DNA of 64,000 bases from Mytilisepta virgata (Eukaryota; Mollusca; Bivalvia; Mytilida; Mytilidae): positions 6,570,755 to 6,634,754 of the forward strand of contig CM051512.1 in assembly GCA_028015205.1 (NCBI GenBank). Reading direction: 5' to 3'. Shown here in pieces: positions 1 to 10,777 of the stretch (its first letter is position 1; each line of letters opens with the position of its first letter). A program made the translations under genes and the position numbers. The notes beneath the pieces are model-generated. The model ran no database searches. It was not told where the DNA came from and saw only the letters and a list, made by a program, of their open reading frames with translations.

Positions 1-69
1 CACACAGACACAGAAATTAGAGCTCAAATGAAAACTCAACCACGACCAATAGGTTGTTTTAAATTGTAG
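1..69 (+). CDS. possible C-terminal coding exon of a gene starting outside the window
   Basis: Frame 1 is open from the first base and closes with TAG at 67-69. It reads as 22 residues ending in PRPIGCFKL. What follows is AT-rich and looks like a 3' untranslated region, with an ATG-poor stretch and an AATAAA near 691. I do not recognise the peptide, and an open run this short can arise by chance. The upstream sequence would decide it. Confidence 0.22.
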   Translation, partial: HTDTEIRAQMKTQPRPIGCFKL

Positions 70-3000
70 AACTAAAGATCATTCAAAGCTTCGGCACGTG
101 GGTTGATATTTTACATGTATTTCTTTCTCGATTTTATACAATCGGAAACTCTCGGAATACTATGTAAAGTTTATCTTTGTGTGGCTCCATTTCTATAATA
201 TGTATAATTCATGTAATTAGAAAGACATTTCTTTGTTAACCTTTTTATGTAGAATTAATATTGACTAAACCTTTTACTTGTAACAACTGATAATACAAAT
301 GAAGCTATGTTTTGAATGCTTGTAATTTTTCAACAAGAGATAAGAAGATACATAATTTAAAACATTAGTTTTCATTTGTAAAATGAGTTCTTGCATTATT
401 TTTATTATTATTTTACTTGTAATAGACTACTGTTAGTGTTTTCAAATAGACAAATATTTTCAGTTATTATAGTTCCCCATAATTCTTGATATCACAATAC
501 AGAACTACTTACTATGTTATGTTGAATGACACAATTTGCGCATAGATTGGACGATGGACATTTGTACCATTTTCTTAAAGCTTTGAAAGGACATTTGGGG
601 CACCCGAAAATGGACATAAGCACCAGTTTAAAAAATACCCAGTTGCGCCAAATTAGTTTTACTGAATGAAATATTATACAAAATGCTGAAATAAAAAAAA
701 TGGTTCAAATAGAATTAGACATTTCTTATTGAATAATGTATTAAAATCAAAAACTTTATGAAACAAATTTATGAAAACTTATCAAATTTAATATCATTTT
801 TCGTCTTAATTGCGTTTGGCTTTTTGTAGTTTTTGTTTAGAGGGTATACGATCTGAACAGTTTTTCTAGGAATTAATGTTTAAAATTTGTTGAGTTAATT
901 ACGTTTTTCTCCCCTTGGTGAGAAGGGGGAAACCGATTTGTTCTGGTTAACGGAAGAAGTTGTACACGTTAAGGTAAGAGTCCATAAGATTGAGCAAGAC
1001 GTGTCTTACAAAACTGTGACATTATTAATCAAAATCTGTTAGTTCAAAATGTCCAATGATTCCAATTATTCAGATTGACTCTAGATTTGGTAATGGGGTA
1101 ATTCATTCATAAGTTGATATTTGAAATTCGCCCATTCGTCTGTCAGTAAAATTGAGGCATTTGATAAAAGTACAGTTAAACAGTACATTTATCTGGGTTT
1201 GTTCGCATTTTAATTTTTATAAATATCCGTAGTTCTTAACATCTAAAATAAGCAATAAGGAAACTTTGGAGTCTATGAATTTATAAGATCACCGTATTAT
1301 TTCTTTACCATATGTACCGTATTTCAATGTGTCTATCACTAACATTTATATAAAGAGGGTGACACAGGGCTCTTTTCATTTAAAGTTCATGCTTTTTATA
1401 TTTCACGTGTTTTAATGTTGGAAGGCCATACCAATCCCGTAAGACGCTTGCTTCGGGAAAGGGGAGATAATCGTCTGAAGGGATATCGGTTGACTGTCTT
1501 TAATTATTGGTATTTTATAATTGACCTTAACTATTATCTTTGTAACTGCGTTTGTAAAGGTTTGGCGTTTGGAGGGACAGACGGGTGGTCGGCTCCAAAC
1601 AGCGATGTCGGAAAATTGCTTCACTATCAATCTGAATGCTCATATCCCGTACATTTCTTATCTGACAGTCACTTGTTTATCTTTTCTAGGGTATGTGTCT
1701 TTATAATAATGTTTATAGCAGTGGATATAAGTATTTCCCACCTTCCACGTAAATATCAAAAATCATACTGTCATTGTAGATTATATAGAATACGTTTCAC
1801 TAATATCAATATATGTGATAATGTGCACGGCTACTATTCGTTTGGATAACTAATGTGAAGGCATTAGTTTTGATTTTAACACCCAAAATTTTATATCCAA
1901 ACAATCTTAATGTCTTACTTAATTTTTTTTTCCAAAAAGTTTCTATCCTTAATGATAAGTATCAATGATCCAATAATTTGTTTCTGCGTGAAGAAATTGG
2001 ACGCTAGTGGATAAATATACTCTCATTGTATATTGAAACATATCTTTACTTTGTTGAGCATTTTAGTATCTTTCAATTGATTTAGATTCTTGTTTCTCTT
2101 AGATTTAACACTGATTATGTAAAAACATTTCATGTATTTTTTTCTGTGAATACTGAAAATCATGTCGTTATTTCAAAACCCCTGATATCTCAAAGAGATT
2201 CTTTGGTATCAGGAAAATACTGTATATTATATCTACTCTGATATCTCGAAATTACAGTTATCTCGAATTATTTTGAGAGTATCTTTAACTTTGAGATAAC
2301 GAGAGTCATATTTTTGTGTTAGTAATGACTGAAATATCAATCTGATAGCAGATTTTTTTTCATATTGATTAAAAAAATCACAGAAAAACATTTTTTTTTA
2401 TAAATTATGTAAATCTTTAATGGAATTATTAATAAGTTTACTTTATAATTCATACATTATACACTTCAGCTATCGCTATTTATCGGAAAATTGTTGTGTC
2501 GACTGGCTCACTAAATATTTATCTCATGTGCGTTTTATAGTCGGGTACCACATATATTTTTTACAGCCCAATGCTGCACCTAATTTTAACTGAAATTGCT
2601 ATATTTCCAGAATATTATACAATTTAGAATTTGTTGTTTAATATCGGCAGATATAAGTTCACGAAGGTCACAAATTCCGATACAACACATTAATCAAATT
2701 TTCTTTGGTATTTTTATTTATTCCAGGAAAGTAAATTTTATTTAAGTGGTATATATTCATGCATAAATAATGCAAGAACGAAACAACTTCATTTTTGTTT
2801 CATTATCGAAGTGCAATGTTTATAATAAACATCTATGTGTTTGTATTTTTAAAGTCATGGCTTAAGTTCGCATTTTCACTTCAAATATTTGAACAGAAAC
2901 ACAATCTTAATTTGATGTATTGCATCAAGAAATAAACTTGTTTTTATTTGTAAATTTAGTTTCTGTTTTTTAACCACGATCTGGTATTAAAACTGTAACA
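70..3000. other. AT-rich sequence without supported genes
   Basis: No exon with credible splice sites, no RNA gene and no clear repeat structure is visible here. The short open frames around 1412-1849 overlap on both strands, have no recognisable motif and look like chance. An AATAAA at about 2930 could belong to an unseen transcript. Confidence 0.4.
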
Positions 3001-3028
3001 ATGCATCTGTAATAATAAAATTAAAATT

Positions 3029-3470
3029 CTTTGATGACAATTTTGATGCACAAGATGTGCATATTTCGTCCATTTATGACTCATCAGTTGTGCTCAAGGC
3101 CTAAAATGTTCAAATTAAAACAACAATCCAACAAGTTGAAGAGCAAATTCAAAAATGCCAAAATGACCAAAGGGGTACAGCTAAAGACAGAGCGAAGGAG
3201 ACATTGCTTAGTTTTCACAAATCTTATAATTTTTTAATAGTCAATTGTAACAATTTCGGGCTAGTATCGAAAAACTAGCAACTCAGCTGAAGATACCCTC
3301 AGGGACTTGGGGCCCATCAGCAGCGCCATCAGCTCAGTGATAAAAATGAAATTCTTTGAACCCAATTTTGATACACAGGATGTGCACATTTCGTCGATTT
3401 AAACTTCATGATTCCATTGTCAACGAACAATAGATGCTCATTAAATTAAAATGTCCAAATAACGGGTGTG
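3029..3470. repeat. two copies of a dispersed repeat with a GATGTGCA..TTTCGTC core
   Basis: At about 3045-3110 and 3365-3420 the sequence repeats a module that runs from a GATGTGCA core through TTTCGTC and into a 'cat/catcagtt' stretch. Related modules occur near 14650-14930, 19190-19232, 20800-20860 and 39520-39600. No coding capacity is seen, so these are short dispersed non-autonomous repeats of unknown class. Confidence 0.5.
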
Positions 3471-3472
3471 AC

Positions 3473-3700
3473 TAAACATCGAGTTCGAGTTCGAGTTAAA
3501 GTTAGAGTTAGAGTTCGAGTTAGAGTTCGAGTTAAAGTTAGAGTTCGAGTTGAAGTTCGAGTTAGAGTTCGAGTTATAAATCGAGTTCGAGTTGAAGTTA
3601 TAGTGAACTCGAGATATTAATTTCTCATGTCATATATCGAGTTACATTTCGAGTTAGAGTTACGGTTCGAGTTAAAGTTCGAGTTAAGATACAAATTTTT
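3473..3700 (+). repeat. GAGTTCGAGTTAGAGTT satellite block, copy 1
   Basis: Six-base units (GAGTTC, GAGTTA, AAGTTA) form a tandem block that opens with the flank GTGACTAAACATCGAG. After about 130 bp comes a conserved non-tandem spacer (CTCGAGATATTAATTTCT..TATCGAGTTACAT). The same layout recurs at 5641-5860 and, inverted, at 8750-8985 and 9350-9573. The shared flank and spacer show the block moves as part of a larger element. Confidence 0.8.
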
Positions 3701-3709
3701 TGTATGTAG

Positions 3710-4290
3710 CGATGCCGATATTCGGGTGTAGCAAACAGACTCCACCATACGATCTTCAACATGTGGACGGAGATACATACACACTATATTTGCCCCAAAT
3801 TTAGAAAAAATGTGAACACGACATATCAAGCCTACAAGTCTCTATACTACAAACAATATTTCAAACAAACTAGAGACTGCAAGGAGCTTATATAAGTTCT
3901 CCTATAAACATTATTGGTTCGGAACATCCTTTGACACAAATTTGAAACTGGACACCCCTAATGATGATTAAGGCCAAATTGCCCATTGGATTTAGAGGAC
4001 CATCAAAGGATCATTAAAATAAAGTTTGGTTGATACTGACTTTGCAGTTTCAGAGGAAAAGATTTAAAAAATTTCTTTCCCCCTTTTCTATAATTAGCTC
4101 CGGAAACTATCTTGGTTGAAGGTCGGGGACAACAGACAAAAATTTAGAATGTGACCACCCAAGGACTATTCCACCAAAGTTTGGTTCCAATTAGGCCAGC
4201 AGTTTCAAAGGAGATCTTCAAATAGTATTCCCCATAGATCCTAAGTTTAATTATGTCGGGTCGTGACGGCAATCTTGGAGAGATATTTAA
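3710..4290. repeat. dispersed repeat related to 6085-6260 and 7490-7920
   Basis: The part around 3745-3900 (ACCATACGATCTTCAACAT onward) closely matches 6095-6250. The part around 3900-4290 (ATTGGTTCGG.. through CGTGACGGCAATCTTGGA) matches 7495-7920. The two pieces look like remnants of one degenerate dispersed element. No protein-coding frame survives. Confidence 0.6.
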
Positions 4291-4718
4291 CACGGTATAC
4301 AATCAGCGCATCCGAGACAATCACTTCAGCTGATTGATTTGTCAAGTACGAAAAGCCATATAATTAAATTTTGACCCGTTTGCTTTTCATAAAAAGACAT
4401 ACCTAGCCATCCAATTTTAAATGTATCCGGTGTTACCGATGGTCTCGGGTGCGCCGGTTGTACACCGTTGCTAAGTTTCGTTACATATATACGGTACATC
4501 GACGATATGAAGAAAACATCAAAAAGCCAATCAATCAAAAATGACTGTAATTTTGTTAGTTATTAATATTGATATAACAAAAATTTCAAAATAACGGTGA
4601 CTTCAAGATGAAGAACAACAATAAAAGCGTTGTTCCATTGCTTTGTTTACCATGTATTTTTGGGATTTTGTCTCATGTATATTTACCCCATATCCCTTCA
4701 TTTTTCATTCATAACTAT

Positions 4719-5300
4719 GCCAGCGCAGAACATAGTTTAACATTGGACCCTATGGGAAAACATGCTAATCATCAACTCCTCTGAAAGTACTGAAGGAAGT
4801 TGAACAAAACTTGACAGGAATGATGTATGGAAGGTCCTGTACAAAGTTTACTCATTTCGTTCCGGTCAGTCAAAAAACATGGCCGCCAGCGCAGAACGTA
4901 ATTTAACATTGGACCCTATGGGAAAAAATGTTAATCATCAACTCCTCTAAAAGTACTGAAGGAAGTTGAACCAAATTTGACAGAAATGATGTATGAAAGG
5001 TCCTTTACAAAGCTTGCTCATTTTGTTCAGATTCGTAAAAAAACATGGCTGCCAGGGCAGAACATAGTTTAACATTGAACCCTAATGGAAAACATGTTGT
5101 TATCAACTCCTCTGAAAGTACTGAAGAAAATTCAACCAAACTGGTGACAGGAATGGCGTATGAAAGGCCCTTTACAAAGATTGCTCATATTGTTCCGATT
5201 TGTGAAAAAATATGGCCACCAGCGCAGAACATATTTTAAAATTGGATCCTATGGGAAAATATGTTAATCATCAATACTTCTGAAAGTACCAGGTGAACGG
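4719..5300 (+). repeat. tandem repeat, about four copies of a 166-bp unit
   Basis: The motif AGCGCAGAAC recurs at about 4722, 4888, 5054 and 5221. Each time it is followed by TTTAACATTGGACCCTATGG and, later, AAAGTACTGAAG and GGTCCTTTACAAAG. The period is about 166 bp and the copies differ by scattered substitutions. A 64-codon open frame inside copy 3 is a by-product of the repeat. Confidence 0.75.
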
Positions 5301-5640
5301 CTACAGCCTACAGAGAGCCTCTGGTTTTAAGGAAGGTTTGAAAAAAACATTTTAAAATCATACATGCATTTCGATTTAGGGAGGACCTCATACTAGTACT
5401 TTAAGGCGGGTTGAACAATATAAATACACGTACTTCGGATATTGGCGGGATCAGGTTTTTTCAGTTTGTGATTTTACGGAAATAATTAACATAATTAAAT
5501 GGACAAGAGTAAAACTATATGTGTGTATCTTCCACATTCGTTGGTGGGACATAAGGAGAAAGAGAAAAGGAAAACGCGCGAGCGAGGAAACGCAATCGGA
5601 AACTTTTCATGTGCCCTGCATGAGGAGGCGGTCAATTGGG

Positions 5641-5865
5641 TGTGACTAAACATCGAGTTCGAGTTCGAGTTAAAGTTAGAGTTAGGGTTCGAGTTAGAGT
5701 TCGAGTTAAAGTTAGAGTTCGAGTTGAAGTTCGAGTTAGAGTTCGAGTTATAATTCGAGTTCGAGTTGAAGTTTGAGTGAACTCGAGATATTAATTTCTT
5801 ATGTCATTTATCGAGTTACATCACGAGTTAGAGTTACAGTTCGAGTTAAGATAAAGGCACTTGTT
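5641..5865 (+). repeat. GAGTTCGAGTTAGAGTT satellite block, copy 2
   Basis: Same start (GTGTGACTAAACATCGAG), same order of GAGTTC/GAGTTA/AAGTTA units and same trailing CTCGAGATATTAATTTCT spacer as the block at 3473. The two agree by eye at almost every position over about 200 bp. Confidence 0.8.
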
Positions 5866-6673
5866 CCTGGTACAATTTTTTTTTTCTAATACGGAAATCA
5901 GTGACGAATTGGAAGTGTTGTTCAATAGACATTTTGGCACAGTTCACATGATAAAATGCTGCTACGTGGGTCTTTAGAGTGCTTCATCTGCTAATAATTT
6001 GTAATTTTTAATTTTTTAATAAAATTTCAATGAGAATATAAGCCTTCTTTTATTCCGGGTGTAGACCATCAATCCTAGCAAAACAAGTCAACCAGATTCT
6101 ACCATACGATTTTCAACATATGGACGGAGGTATATACACACTATATTTGGCCCAAATTTAGAAAAATATGAACACGACATATCAAGCCTACAAGTACTCT
6201 GTACTACAGACAATATTTCAAACAAACTAGAGGCTGCAAGGAGCATATATAAGCTTTCAACATTCAATTTCAAGGGTGGGGGGTATGGTTTTTTTAATTT
6301 TGGTTTGATTTTTTTTTTCAAAGTATGGACACAATTTTTTTTTCGACTACAATAAAACCAAATTATTTTTTTCTTACCAAGTCGAATCAGAAATTTTTTT
6401 AGCAATGCCCAGAAAGTAAAAGGTGTATTTATTCCTATGAAATCACTAGCAGTAAATAAAACTGGTATATACTATGAATTTGTTTTTATAATAAAACATT
6501 TGCATATTTCTGATATGTTAAGGACTTTTAATTTGTTTTTGTATATTAATTCTTTAAGAAATGGAATATAACATCATTTTCTCTGTACTTTGTATTTTAT
6601 TATAACAATCATAATTCCACACAGTATTGAGTAGCCACACATTGTGTATATGTACATGTATGCATATTTAAAT

Positions 6674-7930
6674 AGAGGCTCAGAGGCCTGAGCCTGTATC
6701 GCTCACCTGGCAGAAACAAGAATTGCCCATGGTGGCCATATTTGTCACATGATATAAACAAAAATGAGAAAAGTTTGTAAAAAACCTCCTACAGACGCTT
6801 CTTGTCAAGTATCGTTTCATTTGGCCAAACTGTTTCAGAGAAGAAGGTTTCTTTATATCGGAATAAATATATATAGCCTATCGGAAACAAGAATTGCCCA
6901 TGGCAGCCATGCTTGCCGTCCAATCAGGATGTAAAAGATTCATTTCATAAGACATTCCAAACGGATACTTCCTGTCAAGTTTGGCTGACAGTTTTGGCCA
7001 AGTAGTTCCAGAATTTTTTTTTTAATCAACCAATGAGAAAAAAGAATTGCCCATGACGGCCATGTTTGTTGCCCGATCGGGACGAAATGAGGAAACTTTG
7101 TAAAGATCCCCCAGAGATGTTTCCTGTCAAGTTTCGTTCCATTTGGCCAAGCGATTTCAGAGGAGATTTTTATACATCAGCCAATAAGAAACAAGAACTG
7201 GCCATGGTGGCCATATTTGTGGTCCTATCGGGAAAAAATGAGGAGACTTTGTGCAGAACTTCCAATAGATGATTCCTGTCAGGTTTCATTCCATTTGGCT
7301 ACGCAGTTCCAGAAAAGAAAAAAAATTAATCAACCAATGAGAAACAAGAATTGCTCACGATGGCCACGTTTGTTGTCCGATCGGGACGAAATGATTATTT
7401 TTTTTTCCTTCCCTTTGGAATCAGAATATTTTTTTTTCACAAAAAAAAAACATACCCCCCCACCCCTTTTGAAGTTAAATGGTTGTTCACTAAATGTTAT
7501 TGGTTCGGTGCATCCTTCGACACAATATTGAAACTGGACACCCCTAATGATGAATTAGGCCAAATTGCCCAGTGGATTTAGAGGAGGCCACCGTGGTAGC
7601 AGAGGTCGGAATTAGCTGCCACCGTTTTGGAAGGGGACCATCTTAAGATCATTAAAGTAAAATTTGGTTGATGTTGACTTTGTATAGTTTCAGAGGAAAA
7701 TATTTTAAAAATTTCCTTCCCCCTTTTCTATAATTAGCTCCGGCAACTGTCTTGGTTGAAGGTCGGGGACAACAGACACATTTTAGAAGGGGACCCCCCA
7801 AGGACTTTTTCACCAAAGTTTGGTTCCAATAGGCCCAGCAGTTTCAGAGGAGATCATCAAATTGTATTCCCCATAGGGTCCTAAGTTTAATTATATCGGG
7901 CCGTGACGGCAATCTTGGATGACAGACAAA
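6674..7930 (+). repeat. bivalve-type dispersed element with CTCACCTGG start and internal subrepeats
   Basis: It starts with AGAGGCTCAGAGGCCTGAGC and a TCGCTCACCTGG motif. Several degenerate subunits of roughly 130-170 bp follow, each with a 'caagaattgcccatg.cggccat' segment, a 'tcctgtcaagtttcgttccatttggcc' segment and an 'agaggagaag' segment. From 7495 it merges into the sequence shared with 3900-4290. Relatives start at 15464, 37000, 47458, 50593 and 61805. Open frames inside are incidental. Confidence 0.7.
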
Positions 7931-8404
7931 CACGCCAGATAAAAAAAATTAAAGGGGATCATCCCATAACTATTATAACCATTGTTGGTTCCAATTGGCC
8001 CTGTAGTTTTAGAGGAGAAGATTTTTATATTAAAAAACAATAACAAAAAGCTAAAAATCAACAATTCAGGGGGCAATAACTCCAAGGCGGGTAATACGAT
8101 TTCCACAAAAAGAGAAACGCAAGTAGATCTTGTCCTTCTGATCGTTTTTAACTTGCCAGATTTTCTCTAAAAGACTTTTCTTCTGGGATAATTCTGACCC
8201 ATATGCTCTATTTTTAGTAACATAGGCAAGTCAAATACGCAATATAAAAAAACAATAAACAATAAAATGGTTCCTAAACTATTCACAACGTTTATATTAT
8301 TTTGAAGGATATAGTTTTGTATCACAAATCCCATAATTCAGTGTACGGATTTTTTTAAGGAAGTTTTGGAAAAAAACTTGTTTTAATTATACAGGATCCA
8401 CATG

Positions 8405-9573
8405 CATTTGATAGCTATATCCGGTGTCCAGGTGATTATAAACGGCGAAGAATAAAACTCTACGCACAATGACTTAATCAAAAAAAGAAGAAGGGGGAGG
8501 CGGGCGGGGGGTACTCTCCAAAATGTTCTGCACGTAGGCTAGTACTATTTATTTCTCGATTTTGCTATATTGTTTAGGGGTCCCAAAAATTGCAGGTATT
8601 TTGGTGGGTGCGTTCAAAAAAACGAAAATAATAGCCTATTTTTTCTGGATATGAAAAGGGTAGAGATATCTTTATGGGGGTGTCAACAAATTTAGCTATT
8701 TTTTTATGATCCTATGTACAGGCAATTTGTTTACCTCCCTCTCCCTAAACTTAATCCGTAACTCGAATTTTAACTCGACATGCAACTCGATAAATGACAT
8801 TAGAAATCAATATCTCGAGTTAACTCGAAGATTAACTTGAACTCGAACTCGAACTCTAACTCGAACTCTAACTCGAACTTTAACTCGAACTCGAACTCTA
8901 ACTCGAACTGTAACTCGAACTCTAACTCGAACTTTAACTCTAACTCGAACTCGAACTCGAACTCGATGTTCAGTCACACCCCGGTCAATTTAGATTCATT
9001 GATACCTATATCCGGCGAGGAATTAAAATCAACGCACAATAACTTAATCCGGGGGGCGGGGGTACTCTCCAAAAGTTTCTGCACGTTGCCTAATGTTTTT
9101 TTTTTGGGGGGGGGGGGGTCCAAAATTGCAGGTATTTTGGGGGGTAGTTCAAAAAGACGAAAAAAATAGTGTTTTCAATCTATTGTATGTGGTAAAATGA
9201 AATTATTTTTATAAGGTAAAATGACAGTATTTTTCTGTGTCTGAAAAAATTAGAGATATATCTGTATGTGGGTGTCAACAAATTTAAGTATCCTTTTGAC
9301 GAGCCTATATACAGATAATGTTTTACCTCCCTCCTCCTAAACTTAACCCGTAACTCGAATTTTAACTCGAAATGCAACTCGATAAATGACATTAGAAATC
9401 AATGTCTCGAGTTAACTCGAAGATTAACTCTAACTCGAATGATAACTCGAATGATAACTCGAACGCTAACTCGAAATTTAACTCGAACTCGAACTGTAAC
9501 TCGAACTGTAACTCGAACTCTAACTCGAACTTTAACTCTAACTCGAACTCGAACTCGATGTTTAGTCACACCC
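8405..9573 (-). repeat. two tandem copies of a 580-bp unit carrying the satellite block in inverted orientation
   Basis: Unit 1 (about 8405-8985) and unit 2 (about 8990-9573) share the same series of landmarks: CTATATCCGG, GGGGGTACTCTCCAAAA, TTGCAGGTATTTTGG, GGGTGTCAACAAATTTA, TTTACCTCCCTC, then the AACTCGAACTC block and the terminal CGATGTT.AGTCACACCCC. This is the reverse complement of the blocks at 3473 and 5641. The 'NSNSNS' and 'RVRVRV' style open frames here are translations of the satellite. Confidence 0.75.
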
Positions 9574-9574
9574 C

Positions 9575-10500
9575 CAAATAACAGCCTAAAGTTCATTTTA
9601 GTACGCATTATGCTGCAACAACAGACAAATACATGTATCCCTTTTTGTTACTTTGTTTTATTAACATATCATTATAGTATCCTTTTTAAATTTTACAGAA
9701 CACGGTAAGCAACTCTTGACCGATTATTTTGTTTAATTTTGTCTATTTCAAAAGGAGTTTCCATTTTTTGTGCTGTTTTGTTCTAATTCTGTTTAGTTTG
9801 GTGTGTTCTTCCCCCTTTTTGATATCTTTGTAATATTTGTCCTGTGTTTCAGTGTTTTCAAAATTCGGCTTGGCTTTGGATTGTGACCGTTTCTCCTCTA
9901 TCTAATCCAGTGAGGAAGATACTGAACCAACAATGCCAGAAACAAAATCCGAAATCATAATCCAGAGGACAATACCCGAACGAGACAGACCAAAAAGGAA
10001 CACGACTGGTAAAAAAAACAGACAAAGAGAGAGAAATACAAACAAAGAACACTGAAAACTAAAGTGTGGGCAATACGAACTCCCAACTAAAACCTGGAGT
10101 GATATCAGGTGCTCCGAAAGAGTAAGCATATCCTGTTTCGATATTCTTTGCCAATTTTTTCAACACATGAATAAAATATCGGCAAAAGAATACCGTAGCG
10201 GCAGAACAGTGGGAAAAGTCCGTAAATTCGAAATTCAAAGGCAAAACAAACTTACGAGAATTGAACATAAAAAACAAATGCCACGAGGATACATGTGTAT
10301 AACTACATTACGACAGCACAGAAACTTCGTAAACAACAAAATAGATAACAGGAAAGGTCATCAATGACGTACAAATCAATAAAAGCAACCCAACTGACAA
10401 AAAAAAATAACATAAAAGAGCACATAACACACAACAGAAAGGCAGGATAGTCTGACCTGGTATAGAAATCTATCTACAGACACTTTAAGTAAAATATAAG
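9575..10500. other. non-coding stretch downstream of gene A
   Basis: No supported exon. The overlapping short frames on both strands share no motif and lack splice context. The segment 9840-10460 has a higher GC content than its surroundings and could be an old repeat that I cannot name. Confidence 0.3.
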
Positions 10501-10503
10501 TCA

Positions 10504-10509
10504 TTTATT
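10504..10509 (-). terminator. candidate polyadenylation signal of gene A
   Basis: The minus strand reads AATAAA here, 106 nt past the stop codon at 10615. It is the first such hexamer after the stop. Confidence 0.5.
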
Positions 10510-10614
10510 CAAATAAAAACGAAAAACATTAAGTAAGATTACAACAAATTTTCAGAAAATATTTAACATTTAACTGCACTGTATAACAATCAGCAATTGT
10601 TCTGTCCACCTCCT

Positions 10615-10777
10615 TTAACATTTAAACCTTTTGCATTCACAACACTGTGGCATTTTAAACTTCCTCCATTGAAAACCTCCGTTTCTACACCAACTCCAGG
10701 CCTTGTATATTTTGAAGTTAGATGGTACGCATCTGTGGTTACGTGAATTACATGGTAGGTTCCTACATGTCTGTGGT
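10615..10777 (-). CDS. gene A exon 5 (C-terminal cysteine core, stop)
   Basis: The acceptor is TTTACAG at 10784-10778. The exon completes the split Lys codon and encodes residues 133-185, with seven of the eleven core cysteines and the CCECKRF motif. The stop is TAA at 10617-10615. Confidence 0.85.

Noticed and set aside
8837..9708. Open frames of repeating Asn-Ser or Arg-Val/Arg-Thr
   Set aside because: They are translations of the GAGTTC-type satellite on either strand; no start context, no domain and the satellite is clearly non-coding elsewhere.
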